DNA of 64,000 nucleotides, taken from assembly GCF_963675165.1 (NCBI RefSeq), contig NC_087388.1, forward strand, positions 6,233,651 through 6,297,650, given 5' to 3'. Within the stretch, counting starts at the first letter, position 1, and the number at the start of each line of letters is the position of its first letter. The translations under genes and the position numbers were made by a program. The DNA is from Halichondria panicea. Taxonomy: Eukaryota; Porifera; Demospongiae; Suberitida; Halichondriidae. A model generated the notes under the pieces. The model made no database searches and was not told the origin of the DNA. It saw only the letters and a list, made by a program, of their open reading frames with translations. Of the stretch, positions 1 to 11,349 are shown one piece after another.

Positions 1-2236
1 CCAACTACCAATCATCTACTCCCCTGACTACAACATCAGCTTCTGGGGACTTCAGAACATACATCCATTCGATAGTGGGAAATGGGGCAAGGTCTACAAC
101 TATCTGATTGGTCAGTGGGTACCGTGATAATTATTGCCGTCTTTTTACATACGTACTTGTTTGCAGTAGATCTATAATTATACATTTTGTAGTCATTAGC
201 AAATTAAACTGCAGTCTACTATATTAGCCATGCCCCTTCCATGTACTTAGACATCCAGTGTTATTAAATTTCAAGCTACCATAGTTACGCTAGCAGTCCT
301 CTTTCATGGTTTAACTAGTAAGGATGCAACGTGTACCATTTCAACCTCCACAACCCACACTCCCACCCACACACCATCCACCACACACCCACACAGAGGG
401 CGGTATGATAAAGGACGGGTCTTCAATCGTGACCCCTCACGAAGTCAACGAGTCTGAGCTATTGGTAGTGCACACTGACAAGTATCTCAAGAGCCTCACT
501 GTAAGTCATATGACAGTCATGTGATCCACCACGTACCCTATTGTATATAATCAGGAGAGCATGAATAAGGCATCTCTAATTGTTAGCATTAAAAACCAAT
601 CCTTTTTTGGTGGAGACATTAGCATTGTCTGCATTGTTTAGTTGATGTCTGTTATTCTTTACCTCCACACCTCACACATACCACACCTCACACATACCAC
701 CCCCTCACACCTCACACACAGTCCAGTACCAACGTCGCCATGGTAGTGGAGGTCCCACCAGTCGCCATTCTTCCAAACTCTATAGTACAGAACCGTCTAC
801 TGCGACCGTTTAGAATGGCCACCGGAGGAACGATAATGGCGGGTAAACTGGCCATGGAGAGAGGATGGGCCATCAATATTGGTGAGATTTTTTTCTCTGT
901 TTTTAGCGTGCTAATTTTGGCGGATTTGCAGCAAATTCATTAACACAATAATATTAATTTTTTCGTAAGGTTGAATGGAAAGTTTGGAGTCAGATACAGA
1001 TGAAAAAAGGCTATCTTGCCTATCATACTCTCAAAAATACATTTTCATTTAAAAAATTATTTAAGCACAGACATAATTTTGCGTTAATAATTACAGTACC
1101 TGTTTAATAGTAACATAAGGTACCTGCATGCTCACTGAGACGTACCCCCCACTGAGACGTACCTATGCAGGGGGCGGGTTCCACCATTGCTCCAGCACTG
1201 AGGGGGGTGGTTTCTGTGCCTACGCTGACATCACTCTCTCCATCAAGGTGAGCTCCTGGTGACCCAATGTCAACGATTTTGTGGTTTTCTGAAAGCTTAG
1301 AAGAAGCTCTTTCATAAGTTTTAATCGGGAATTAATCGATTACCGTAGTACTAGAATATTTTGCTGGTGAAAAACCTTTGCGAATGAGCCAAATCAGCAT
1401 AAAATTTAACCTTTTGCTATCTAACTATTGCGTTCTGTCAATGGATCGTGTGTATTTACTAGTAATAATTTAGGTTTTGCGGATTTTATTGCTGCGAATT
1501 GATCAACCCTCGCAAAGTTTGCATATGTTGAATGCTCGCAAAACATTCTATAATACGGTACACTGTGCAAAAGTTATGGCCTTTCAAAGATTTCACACCC
1601 TCCCACCCCCGACGCACACACACAGTTTATGTTCAACCATATGGAGAACGTAGCCAAGGTGATGATCATAGACCTGGACGCTCACCAAGGCAACGGACAC
1701 GAGAGAGACTTTCTTGGCGATGAGCGAGTGTACATTCTGGACATGTATAACAAGTGGATCTATCCTAACGACAGATACGCCAAAGGTCAGAGGTCAAAGG
1801 GCATTTGCTTCAGTTAATTAAAATTGTTTGTCTATAGATGGTATTTCTTCTATGATTGAATTGGACGTACACACAAGAGACGAAGAATATCTTGACCTCC
1901 TGAACAGGTGTGTGTGGGTATGGCTTGGTGTGTGTGGAGGGGGCGGGTGGGGCAAGAGCTTGCCTTCAAATGCAACTGTGTTTTTAGTCTATAGAACTGT
2001 TCTTTAATTAATTGCAGGGGTTTCCCCAAATCACTGGACACGTTTCAACCGGACATTGTGGTGTACAACGCGGGCACAGATGTTCTGATAGGGGACAGCC
2101 TCGGGCGACTAGACATCACCCCTGAGGTACATATGAGGGGAGGGTCTTGTAATGAGGCCGGGAATGAGGCTGTGTGCACACTGTACCTACTGTAGAGACA
2201 GAATCCCTTTAACACACACACACACACACACACACA

Positions 2237-2274
<38 letters not shown>

Positions 2275-3394
2275 CACAGGGAGTTATACAGAGAGATCAG
2301 ATTGTCTTTGAAGAGGTCCAGAAAAGAAATATCCCCATCTTCATGGTAACCGCCGGAGGCTATCAGGTGAGCTCATGGAAACACTGCATGTACAGTACAA
2401 CAACTAATGTAAAGAAGTGTATACCGTATAGCGGGTAATTTTCGTGGGGTAAAAAATTCGTTTATCTGGATAACAGTGGTTTTCGTGAGTAAAATTTCGT
2501 TTAGTCTCGTTGCCTGCACTGCATTCATACGTTCCGGTAAGCCATGCCTACGTTGAAATTTCGTGGAGGTCAGCTTGCCCACGAAAATAACCAATTTTTT
2601 ACCCCACGAAAATTTCCTGCTATACAGTATATATGTTAATTTCATTCGGTATCTATGCTTGAACTTTTACCAGCTGTACAGTGGATGAAACGGATACCTT
2701 TGAGGAATAAACTTTAGTACACAGAGGTGGCCTTTGTTGAGGGGTTGTTTTGTACAAACTGTTCGTTTATTATCGCAGTTGACCTTCTTCAGTAGTGGCC
2801 ATGCATTATGGTGGGTTCACTGTGATTAATGATAAAATATTTTAGTGGCTGCATGTACTAAAACTATTTGTATGAACTTTGCACTCTCTCCCCTCAGAAA
2901 AATAATGCTCGTGTGATTGCCGACTCCATTCTCAATCTGAGTGAGAAAAAACTGATCTCGAATCCGAAAAAAGACACCCATGTGACCTCTGAACTTCGAA
3001 CCCAGGGTGCGCCACTGGAGTCCAATGTAGACGTCACAATAGAAGGTGGGTTGCACCTATATGTACTTTACATAATTATACTATAATTATAGCAAGACAT
3101 TTTAGTGAAGTGCAAATTTCGCGTTTTTCGAGGACAGAGAGTTAACGCGAAACTTAAACTAGGAGAAACTCTCACCGGTATAATTCACATGCAAAAGCTC
3201 TTAGTGGGTGTGGTTTCCTGGCATTGAAATGCACATGTTACAACTGCGAACATTTCTTCTGAGGGCTCTCAACAAATTGTGAAAATGTCCCGCTATACAT
3301 TACTGTATTATATATAGCACTACAATTATTAAGAAGCAAGTCCATGCAGCGTACTCGTTGTATTTATGATAATTGAAATTCCAGTAACAAAGTG

Positions 3395-3426
<32 letters not shown>

Positions 3427-4030
3427 ACACACACAAGCAGACTCTGTTGGTATTGAACCATCTGGCAGTATGGAGCAATCAGTCAGAGAGGGCAGTGTTG
3501 ATGAACCTAACCTAGATACTGTACACGAAGCAAGCTCTGGCGGCAATACAATGGATCATCCACCTCAAGAAATAAAAGCTGTGTCTGGCAAGGAGGAGGC
3601 AACAAAGGAAACAGCAGCTGTCTCTAGCGAGGAGGAGGCAACAAAGAAAACAACAGCTTACTCCAGCATGGAGGAGGTAACAAAGGAAACAACAGCTTAC
3701 CCCAGCATGGAGGAGGCAACAAAGGAAACAACAGATGTCTCTAGCGAGGAGGAGGCAACAAAGGAAACAGCAGTTATCTCTAGCGAGGAGGAGGCAACAA
3801 AGGAAACAGCAGCTGACCCAAGCAAGGAGGAGGCAACAAACGAAGCAACAGCTGACCCCAGCGAGGAGGAGGCAGCAACAGCTGACCCCAGCGAGGAGGA
3901 GGCAACAACAGCTGACCCCAGCGAGGAGGAGGCAACAACAGCTGACCCACTAAAAGAAGAAAAGAAAGCACAAGAAAATGAGACAATTTTGCCCCAAGAG
4001 ACTGAACTAATGGAGCATGATACTTTATAG
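1..4030 (+). CDS. HDAC11: Histone deacetylase 11-like (class IV HDAC), 5'-partial, with acidic repeat tail
   Basis: Ten exons can be joined in phase: 1..110 (continues off the left edge), 397..500, 722..881, 1171..1247, 1626..1785, 1838..1907, 2018..2126, 2280..2366, 2898..3045 and 3441..4030, giving about 537 codons. Class IV deacetylases remove acetyl and long-chain fatty acyl groups from lysine. The zinc and catalytic motifs are all visible: GGGFHHCS (start of exon 4), IIDLDAHQGNGHERDF (exon 5), VVYNAGTDVL (exon 7) and the catalytic-tyrosine motif GGYQ (end of exon 8). The block NNARVIADSILNLSEKKLI in exon 9 is where the catalytic domain normally ends. Exon 10 then adds a 197-residue Glu/Ala/Thr/Ser-rich tail that is not usual for HDAC11. 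Several acceptors are the ends of CA repeats. The family call is firm. The exon 9/10 join is phase-consistent but needs transcript support. Confidence 0.93.
2422..2629. mobile_element. MITE of the TACCGTATAGCG family in HDAC11 intron 8
   Basis: A 208-bp element begins TACCGTATAGCGGGTAATTT and ends with the diverged complement (…AAATTTCCTGCTATACAGTA). The inverted arms are about 35 bp and include TTTCGTGGGGTAAAAAATT. It encodes no protein. Members with the same termini occur at 34148-34385, 36436-36616 and 52303-52483. Confidence 0.75.
3590..3953 (+). repeat. In-frame tandem repeat encoding the acidic tail of the HDAC11-like protein
   Basis: About ten copies of a 39-bp unit (later units 27 bp) encode variants of EEATKETAAVSSE, shortening to EEATTADPS. 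The frame is kept throughout, although copies differ by substitutions and 9- to 12-bp length changes. That argues for translation. Only the frame that continues from exon 9 makes sense as the tail. The other frames give arginine- or proline-rich shadows. Confidence 0.8.
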
Positions 4031-4149
4031 TCTTTATAGCTTAACTATTTGATTCATATTTTGTATAAACTTTGCCTTGTGAAGGTTTCAAACATGTTGT
4101 GTGTGGTGATGCATGTGTTCCTTCTATGTTACAGTATTACCATAGATAT

Positions 4150-4155
4150 AATAAA
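4150..4155 (+). terminator. Polyadenylation signal AATAAA of the HDAC11-like gene
   Basis: AATAAA lies 120 bp past the stop codon at 4028-4030 and is the first such hexamer downstream on this strand. Confidence 0.5.
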
Positions 4156-4189
4156 CAATCCAGCATGGAAAAGAACTGTTTGCTACTTG

Positions 4190-4510
4190 CCTAATGAAAG
4201 ACACTAGGAACTACTACCACTGCAGTAGGACTGTTGCCTAATGAAAGGCAGCAGGAGGCTGTTACCTAATTATGAAAGGCAGCAGACCAACGGACGACGA
4301 AAAGTAACGCTCATAATTATAGGAGTGTGCTAGTGAGGGTAACATTTTTTTTGGCCGCCATTATCATAGAGAAGATGCTTTTGCCAATTGTTTTTTAAGC
4401 AAACTGCACTGTGCTAACGTCTCTTGGCATGTAATATGTGTAGGCACGAAAGGCAGCAGGAGGGCTGTTGCCTATAATGAAAGGTCACTATTGTAACCCC
4501 CAACCATTTC
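4190..4510. repeat. Degenerate short direct repeats around TAATGAAAGGCAGCAGG
   Basis: The phrase CTAATGAAAG(GC)AGCAGGAGGCTGTTGCC recurs in varied form about five times, just past the HDAC11 polyadenylation signal. No coding potential is seen. Confidence 0.45.
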
Positions 4511-5430
4511 ATCCTTATAACACTACGAAAGGCAATGATCAGTGATATAATCATCACGAATGGTGTACAACAGCACGTAGTTTTGACGTAGGTTAGACAT
4601 AGCGCCTACTACCTGTACAGTTTTAGTTAAGTGGAGTTGCGTATACTCTTTCTAATAAACTCTTCTCTCTGATACAGCTAGGTGTGAGGACTCTATATTG
4701 ATTGAGCTAAGGCAGCCTCTGGACTTTGGCAATGATAGAACTCTGCTGATGTGCTAAATAATAGCATCTTGTCTCCAAGCACTTCAATAGCGGAGTCTAT
4801 ACTATATGAAGTGCTTAGGCAGTGCTGCCTATCTCAACCACAATGGCTAACTTGTGTAAGCTGTTGACTGTACACCCAGGGGCTGCAATGAAAAAAGAGC
4901 CGATAAGGAAATAATGGCAATGGGTTGTGAAGCCTGGCTGTTGTGGATGTGGACTGACTGCTCTCAGAGTCAAGAAGACAGCAGAACTGATTGATGTGCA
5001 TGTCTCAAGCAAGAGTGGGGTGAGATGTACCACAAGTATCATTATATTGCTACGAGTTTGGTGTCTTAATTGTGGCTATTGAATAATTGAACCATAAAAC
5101 GGGGCTGTTGTTATTTCAATATGGGGTTCTTCATTCGATTCAATAATGATTGGTTTCAGGCCCAAATACATGTACACAGAAATGGCCTCAAGTCTGATGT
5201 GAATAACTAGATGGTTATCACTCAACTTAATGAAAGTATGCGTGTATGTACTCTACATGGTATCGTTGTACTGTATATTCCCTCCTTGAACTGATTTAAG
5301 TAAAGGACCTCTGGATGAAGACAAAGAAACATGGCCAGCTGTTTCAATAGAGTGTCCCTATCCTACACACACACATGCACACACACACACACATTACACC
5401 ATCCTCCTACATTGTGTCTCTCTCTCTCAG

Positions 5431-5742
5431 GTGAACTAAAGAGGGATGGTCTTAACAAGCCAGCTGCTCGGACGAGGGTACAGTTCTCAGGATCTAGGTG
5501 CACCAATCAGGTTAGTCTCTATCCATTTTCCATTTTTCTAGCCATGCATATATATATAATAGTACAGAAGCATGTACTTGATTTAGTTCCTGTCATGCAC
5601 TGATTCCTCACAGCCAACAGGACCTATCCCACCAGCTCCAGCTATACTGTTTCTCATACATTCCTTGCCCCGGCATCAACTTAACCAGCTGCCACGGAGG
5701 TCTCAATGACCCTAGGCTTAGGGTTAAAAGATGCATGCAGGG
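5431..5742 (+). other. Two possible exons of an unrecognised + strand gene
   Basis: About 5431..5510 lies between a pyrimidine tract ending in CAG and a GTTAGT donor. It has one open frame (ELKRDGLNKPAARTRVQFSG…SRCTNQ). A second open block at about 5615..5742 runs from CACAG to GTGAGTGT. One of its frames is cysteine-bearing (…LYCFSYIPCPGINLTSC…). The phases of the two blocks do not join in that frame, and no start or domain was found. These could be remnants of a gene or chance open frames. Confidence 0.2.
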
Positions 5743-6349
5743 TGAGTGTCCTGTATTACATTCGTTATAATATATAGAGTGTGCTATGTTTTGGAATGGC
5801 TTGGCAATTGCCCCTATAATGATATAAGTATCTATCAGTGTCGTAGGATTTCTAGGCTATTTAAGTAGAGAGAAATTTTCAAGCTGCATGCACTATGAAC
5901 TTTTTCCACTCAAGCATTGAGAAATTGTTTCCTACGCCACTGGCTAAGATAACAGCTGCATAATTATTAACTCTTGTTTCACATCTACATTTAGCAGCCT
6001 ATTTGTTACGAATGATTGTATTATTACATGCAATTATGGAAGTTTTATTGCCCATGCATGCAATGGGTATATGTATGTATGCACTGCATTGGCTTATTGA
6101 GTTCATGTCATTGACCTCCACTCCCTCCCAGTGACCTCCTGCACTCCCTCCCAGTTTACTGTTAGCTTTGCCAGGACCAACAGTTCTAAACACTCATATA
6201 GAACACTCTCAAGATGGAACACGCTAAAACATTTGACACTCGTAGAATGGAGATGGAGAAGTAATTAATATTAGCTCTATATAGTTTCTGTGTACCTTTG
6301 CTCTATTATTTGCATAAACCAAAAAAAAAAAAAAAAACTACCACTGTAG

Positions 6350-6545
6350 CCGGGGCTGTTGACTATCACAATGAAAGACTACAGGCCGAGGGCTGTGATC
6401 TAATGAAAGACTACAGGAAGGGCTCCTGTTGACTATCACAATGAAAGACTACAGGAGGGGCTGTGATCTAATGAAAGACTGGGCTGTGATCTAATGAAAG
6501 ACTACAGGAGACCTGTTGACTATCACAATGAAAGACTACAGGAAA
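6350..6545. repeat. Short tandem/direct repeats around AATGAAAGACTACAGG
   Basis: About six copies of the block (GACTATCACAATGAAAGACTACAGG or GTGATCTAATGAAAGACT) lie close together. They resemble the 4190-4510 cluster (AATGAAAGGCAGCAGG). No coding potential. Confidence 0.5.
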
Positions 6546-6659
6546 GTGAGTGACCAGTTTCCCACCCACCTACAGCTCCGGAGCCCCGGTTTATAACCCA
6601 CACGCTATATACATGGGTGAACTGCAACAAGTCAATAACGTAGGAGGAAGGGAATCTTT

Positions 6660-6786
6660 TAGCCTCTATCCCAGGCCGCACTGAAGATAAAGGTTAGGAG
6701 AACACCTACATGCAGCTAGGCTGTCCTCCTAGGCTGGTATTAGCCTCCTTCAGTGAAGTGGGAAGTGCGGCCTGGGATCGAGGCTA
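6660..6786. mobile_element. Small foldback element
   Basis: Arms TAGCCTCTATCCCAGGCCGC and its near complement (GCGGCCTGGGATCGAGGCTA) lie 127 bp apart end to end. Related GGCCTGGGATCGAGGCTAG fragments occur near 42520 and 58505, so it belongs to a dispersed family. Confidence 0.5.
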
Positions 6787-7078
6787 GGCTGGTATGCATG
6801 CATGTAAAAACAAGTCAGTGAGTTATTCATGTCCCTCTACTATATTTAACACTCTATTACTTTTTGAGCGACAGTATAACATGGCGAGAGGGATCAGCAC
6901 AGCGCAGCTCATTTAATAGGGATTTACTGTGTCGAACAAGTACGTACATTAATTGCATGCACACTTCAGATTAATAATAACTATGGCTGAATGAACTATA
7001 ATAATTTTATATAAAAATAATTATACGCACTTAAAATGTAATTACAATCAGCACAATATTTAAATTACTTCAGCATAA

Positions 7079-7084
7079 TTTATT
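7079..7084 (-). terminator. Polyadenylation signal AATAAA for glypican-like gene A
   Basis: TTTATT on the plus strand reads AATAAA on the gene strand, 25 bp after the stop codon. Confidence 0.55.
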
Positions 7085-7108
7085 CGTTCAAATAGTTCAA
7101 TCTTTGCA

Positions 7109-9239
7109 TCAATTCATCATTCCCAGAGCGGCCATCACACTGACCAGTAGTAGGGAGACTGTTACGGTCAGAGCACCCCCTGAGCCGGCCACCCCCTCGG
7201 GTGCTGTGCCAATGAAGGTGGGGTCATTGATCAGAGTATCCACTGGACTACCAAGGGCGGCGGCCTGGGCCTGGAGGTCGGACGAGGGAATCACAATGGC
7301 TGGATTCTCGTCTGTGTGTGTGTGAGAAAGAGAAAAATAATACTGTGTATACAGTATAGCTATAATGAAGTACACATTACATACAGTCTAGCTGTACAGG
7401 AACTGATAGTATCACTATACACTGTCGATGTCACCGACCTTGTCCATCAATGCTGTCAGTCTCGAATGAAGGAATATCATTATCTCTCTCATTATCCCCG
7501 TCCCAGCAACGAGCGGATCTGGTGGTAATGCTAAACGACCGACAAAGTCGTGGTCCAGATCGATCTAGAAGAAAACACATGAACTGTAACATTACAAGAG
7601 CCTCTGCAGAAAGGACATGCCACTCCCTATAATTGTATATTTGTCTATAACCTCATGCAGTATATACATGCACATATATATACTCTACATGAACACAAGA
7701 CTCGATCTCTGAGCGACTTCTCATCCCATAGTGAAACTCTAATTGTAGGCATTTTCACAGCATACTAACCGTATTCAAATGCTCCTCCGGTGAGATCCCC
7801 CAAGTCAAAATTGGGAGTGGAGGGGAGAGTGGGAGTATTGTCACTACCATCGCTAGCTTGTCTCTTTCCCAGACCAGAGAGGAAGTCGTTGACAAGGTCT
7901 TCTGCACACTCACTAAGAGCGGACCTCTGTAGGAACAATGTCATACTGTGGTTATATTATCTCCTGCAAAGATGCATGCATGGCTATACACAGTGTACAA
8001 CAAGATAATTATAGAAGGGGGAGGTACAACATAAATACATACTATATGTGGCACAAAGATAGTGAGTGAATTGATTGCTAAAAAACTTACGAATTGTCCG
8101 AAGTTAATATCGATCACCCTGCGGTTGTCATTGAGTCTCCTCCACAACCCTGGCAGTGAATTAAATGTCCTCTGCACAATTGGCCAAAACCTTCTAAACT
8201 GATCATTAAACGTATCGTAGAATGGACTGTAACAGGCTTTAGCCAAAGCCCCACACCAGTTTGAGCAGAGGACCCTCGGCACAATGCAAGAATCACAGTC
8301 AGCTAGCTCAACCAAACGGTTCACACACACTGACAGTGGTTGAAAGCCACCCAGGGTCGTGTTTAATCCATCCAGGAAACCAGTCAGTTTATCCAGAGTT
8401 GTTCGAACCCGACGTACTTGCTCCACAGCAGCTGCAAAAGCCGTCATTCGTACCTCACTGACTTTTCCCTGATAAAGAAAATATAGGATGAGAATCTTAT
8501 GGAGGATAGTGGAAAAGCGGAAAGGAATGGGGAATAATCATAGTGGCCAGCGAAGAAAAGGGAGAGATATTGGGGGGAAAATGGGGAGACAGTGGGTGCA
8601 TCAGTGGATAGTACGTGGGAAGTTGATATAATTATGGACAGTATCGTACAGTTAATGTTCGATAATTACTGCAATTTGCGGACCTGGATGACATTCTTCA
8701 CGCATTCTTGTATGCTGCTTAGTTGCGTGGATGCAAACTCGGTAATTGCCTCATCCTCAATTCTCTGGATGAATCGTTCCAAGAACTCCATCACGTTAAA
8801 ATCCTGTCCCTCTAAGGCTTCTCTGGCTCTCTCAATGTCAAAGTTTTGTCTAAACTCATCCGCAGATTCTGCGACTACGTTTCCACGGCGTTGAAGGTAC
8901 GAGAGGTCAGCAAAACTTGCGAAAAGGCCATCGAGGAAGTCACCATCGAGAACTGAAAAATAAACAAGCGATGTGTTTAATTGTGTGAGAAAACATGTTA
9001 TATGTATATAGTCATGTTTTTTTAGCTAATTCATTAACTCCTGAAGTATACACACTTACACGTTGTTAGCCTGTCGGCCATATCCCTGAATCGTCTGAAC
9101 CGTGTTTGCAGCTCATCTCTCAAGGCTGCTCTGAAATCCTCCTCTGTTGTGTTGAGTCTCTGGAGGATGTAGTCTCTTGAGCAGCACTGAGGTGTGTCCC
9201 CTAGGTCAGCGGCAGAACATACCTCGGGGAGGTCTCCAA
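7109..9239 (-). CDS. Glypican-like GPI-anchored cell-surface protein A, first exon not found
   Basis: Six exons join in phase on the minus strand: 9239..9060, 8952..8684, 8468..8091, 7926..7770, 7564..7439 and 7311..7109, about 436 codons. Glypicans are GPI-linked heparan sulfate proteoglycans that shape Wnt, Hedgehog, FGF and BMP signalling. Evidence includes the N-terminal DLGDTPQCCSRDYI, the cysteine block LADCDSCIVPRVLC followed by SNWCGALAKAC, the dibasic spot LGKRQASD, the motif RCWDGDN near the C terminus, and a hydrophobic tail after a small-residue stretch (VAGSGGA) typical of a GPI signal. It is paralogous to the gene at 15183-17880. Differences are an extra intron in the helical region and loss of several C-terminal cysteines. 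No Ser-Gly-Asp site is evident, so glycosaminoglycan attachment is unproven. The signal-peptide exon should lie upstream of 9239 but was not identified. Confidence 0.82.
7643..7745. repeat. Direct duplication, copy 1 (intron of glypican-like gene A)
   Basis: The stretch from CTATAACCTCATGCAG through ACTCGATCTCTGAGCGACTT to ATAGTGAAACTCTA recurs at 9588-9675 with small indels only. Confidence 0.7.
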
Positions 9240-9587
9240 CTGTGTGCATGCATGGGTGTTGGTAAGTATATATTATTTGCATTAATATGCGTATATGTAC
9301 ATGCTTTCAACAAGCCTTGACTATAATTATACCAGACAACACTAGCTATTATATAGAGTGGTGTAGTTGCTGGCTGTGCAGTACGAGGGGCTCCACTGAC
9401 ACCTGGTTACACAGATTCATATGCAGATGTAATAGCCAACTGTTATTCTGAGCGAAGCGAGGCTATAATCATGCTGGTCTATCTTAGTGCATGGTATAAT
9501 AATTATAGTGGTGTTGAATGGTCAATCAATTAATCAAACTTGCTCCATGCAGCTGCTCTAGCTCCGGATCCACTTTAGCAGTTTTGC

Positions 9588-9675
9588 TCTATAACCTCAG
9601 TATATACACATATATACTCTACATGAACACAAGACTCGATCTCTGAGCGACTTCTCATCCCATAGTGAAACTCTA
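9588..9675. repeat. Direct duplication, copy 2 (upstream of glypican-like gene A)
   Basis: Near-identical to 7643-7745. It sits about 350 bp upstream of the first identified exon, on the gene's 5' side. Confidence 0.7.
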
Positions 9676-10486
9676 CACCGCCGTTCATAAAATTATTATT
9701 ACAGTGACGACTTGCAAACTTAGGTAGGTCTCCAGCTAGCTGCGTCTCGTTCACTGCTATAGCTTAATTCAATACGTATATAGTCTACATCAACACAATA
9801 CTTTTAATGATTTATAAGCCACGAAATGGACCAAATGAAATGCAAGCGAGGACTTGCACTTTGTGTATACCCTTATAGTTTTATACGGATTTAGATACTG
9901 TTGATCCACACCCCCTGTGGTATGAGGATATGACCAAACAAGTAGCATATTTGGACTGCTATACTTTAGCTATAAATAGACAGTTTATGTTAGCTTTTAG
10001 CGATGTCCATGCACAGGGGCGTAGCCAGACTTTTGAGACAGGGGTTTCTTCTGAAAAATCTGCGGCGCGATAGCGCTGCGAATTTTTAGTCACGCCCACT
10101 TCCGGTACCACACCCTCTTGATTGGGGCACACCTACTGCTTATTGACTATTGTTCATGACTTTTTTTAATACATGTTTGTGAGCTAGCTATAGACGTAAC
10201 ATACTAGGCATGCAGGTGCCAATTGTGTATTGCTAGTCTAGCTGAGCAACAATTAAATATCATTTACCTGAGAGGTTTCATGTGGCTGAGATTGTTCTAA
10301 ACTTGTACACTTCCTGAATAAAGTTGTGCTTAGAGCTAGCTGAGTCTGAGAATACTGGAGCATTCAGGATTGATACTAGATCTAGAACTTAAGTCTTGGT
10401 CTTCTTTGTTTGAGGTAGCTAGCTAGCTGAGACTAACTAGCTGAGACAAAGCCAAAGTGAAACGCTTCACGGTGCTGCTCTGATTA

Positions 10487-10878
10487 CAGGGTTTTGCAGA
10501 ATCTTTGAAATAGAGGGTGTAGAGCGTTCCTTATATGGATATCTAATGTTTACACATTGTGGTGTCATATACACATTGTGGTGAAATGCCAAGTCTGATT
10601 GGGAAGCAAAATTCAAAAACAAAATGGCTTTTTCTTGTGAAAAAAGCTGACCAAGGGGATATAAGGTGGAGAATAGTGCATCAGACAGAGCTGCTTGGAC
10701 TGTCTTATCAAAGTGTTGCTGAGAATCTTCAAGTTGATCCATCAACTGTTTGGAATAGTGCATTGTTGACATGCTGACTAAGATCTACAACTTTATGGTT
10801 GACCACAGATAACCTTATAAGGAACGCTCAACGCAAAACGCTTTTTTGTGGATATTGCAAAGATTCTGCAAAACCCTG
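10487..10878. mobile_element. Tc1/mariner-like remnant nested in the 10014-11012 element
   Basis: Inverted termini CAGGGTTTTGCAGAATCTTT match exactly at both ends. Each end is flanked by TA (10485-10486 and 10879-10880), the target duplication of the Tc1/mariner superfamily. A subterminal inverted segment (GAGCGTTCCTTATA) is also shared. An open frame at 10559..10777 (+) keeps the helix-turn-helix of such transposases, DIRWRIVHQTELLGLSYQSV followed by AENLQVDPSTVW. The catalytic DDE part is deleted. Confidence 0.8.
10559..10777 (+). pseudogene. Transposase N-terminal fragment (helix-turn-helix only)
   Basis: A 72-codon open frame holds a homeodomain-like helix-turn-helix of the IS630/Tc1/mariner kind, known from animals and bacteria. 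The sequence RWRIVHQTELLGLSYQSVAE is the usual family start. It stops before any catalytic region, within a 392-bp element, so it cannot encode an active transposase. It could at most make a DNA-binding peptide. Confidence 0.7.
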
Positions 10879-11098
10879 TATTGATTTGCAGCCACGTGTG
10901 AAAAGATGGGCAGGGCTGCATGATTTCAATTATAGGGAGCCCTGCCCAATTTTCTCAGCAGCTCCTGGGGGGGTTTCTGGGCAACCAGGAAACAATGGTA
11001 GCTACGCCCCTGATGCATGCATAACACCCAGTCTGTTGTTTACCCAGACCCTACACTAGCGATAGGTCATGTGCTTGTGGGTGTAAGTACTTAATATT

Positions 11099-11349
11099 AT
11101 GGCCAAATTAGGGGAGTGTCAAGTTCCAAGTTGGTTGCATAAGTGCCTTAACGAGATAAAGTGGAACTATGGAAGTGCTGAATATGGCAATGTGTTATTG
11201 TTAGATATAGGTCATGGGTATGAGCATATACATGTATAGCTATAAATATAATCAGTATATGGCCAAATTAGGGGAGTGTCAAAGTTGCAAGCACTTGCAT
11301 ATGTGCCTTAATGAGATCAAGTGGAATTATAGAAGTGCTGATATGGGCA
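11099..11349. repeat. Two-copy direct repeat, about 90-bp unit
   Basis: ATGGCCAAATTAGGGGAGTG through TTAACGAGATAAAGTGGAAC to AAGTGCTGA(A)TATGG occurs at 11099-11189 and, diverged, at 11258-11349. Each copy is followed by TTATTG. No coding sense. Confidence 0.6.

Larger units (their letters stand above)
4031..7108. other. Intergenic region between HDAC11-like and glypican-like genes
   Basis: This holds the HDAC11 3' flank, two short-repeat clusters (4190-4510 and 6350-6545), a small foldback (6660-6786) and two possible orphan exons near 5431-5750. Otherwise it is AT-rich with microsatellites. No RNA gene was recognised. Confidence 0.6.
10014..11012. mobile_element. Non-autonomous DNA element with CAGGGGCGTAGC termini
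   Basis: The element starts CAGGGGCGTAGCCAGAC and ends with the complement (…GGTAGCTACGCCCCTG), a terminal inverted repeat of 12 bp with further partial matches inside. ATGCA lies immediately outside both ends and may be a 5-bp target duplication. The interior has been interrupted by a second element at 10487-10878. No transposase of its own is visible. Confidence 0.7.

Noticed and set aside
3735-3986. Arginine-rich (+) and proline/leucine-rich (-) frames over the HDAC11 tail
   Set aside because: They are shadows of the repeat. The frame continuing from the catalytic exons is the supported one.
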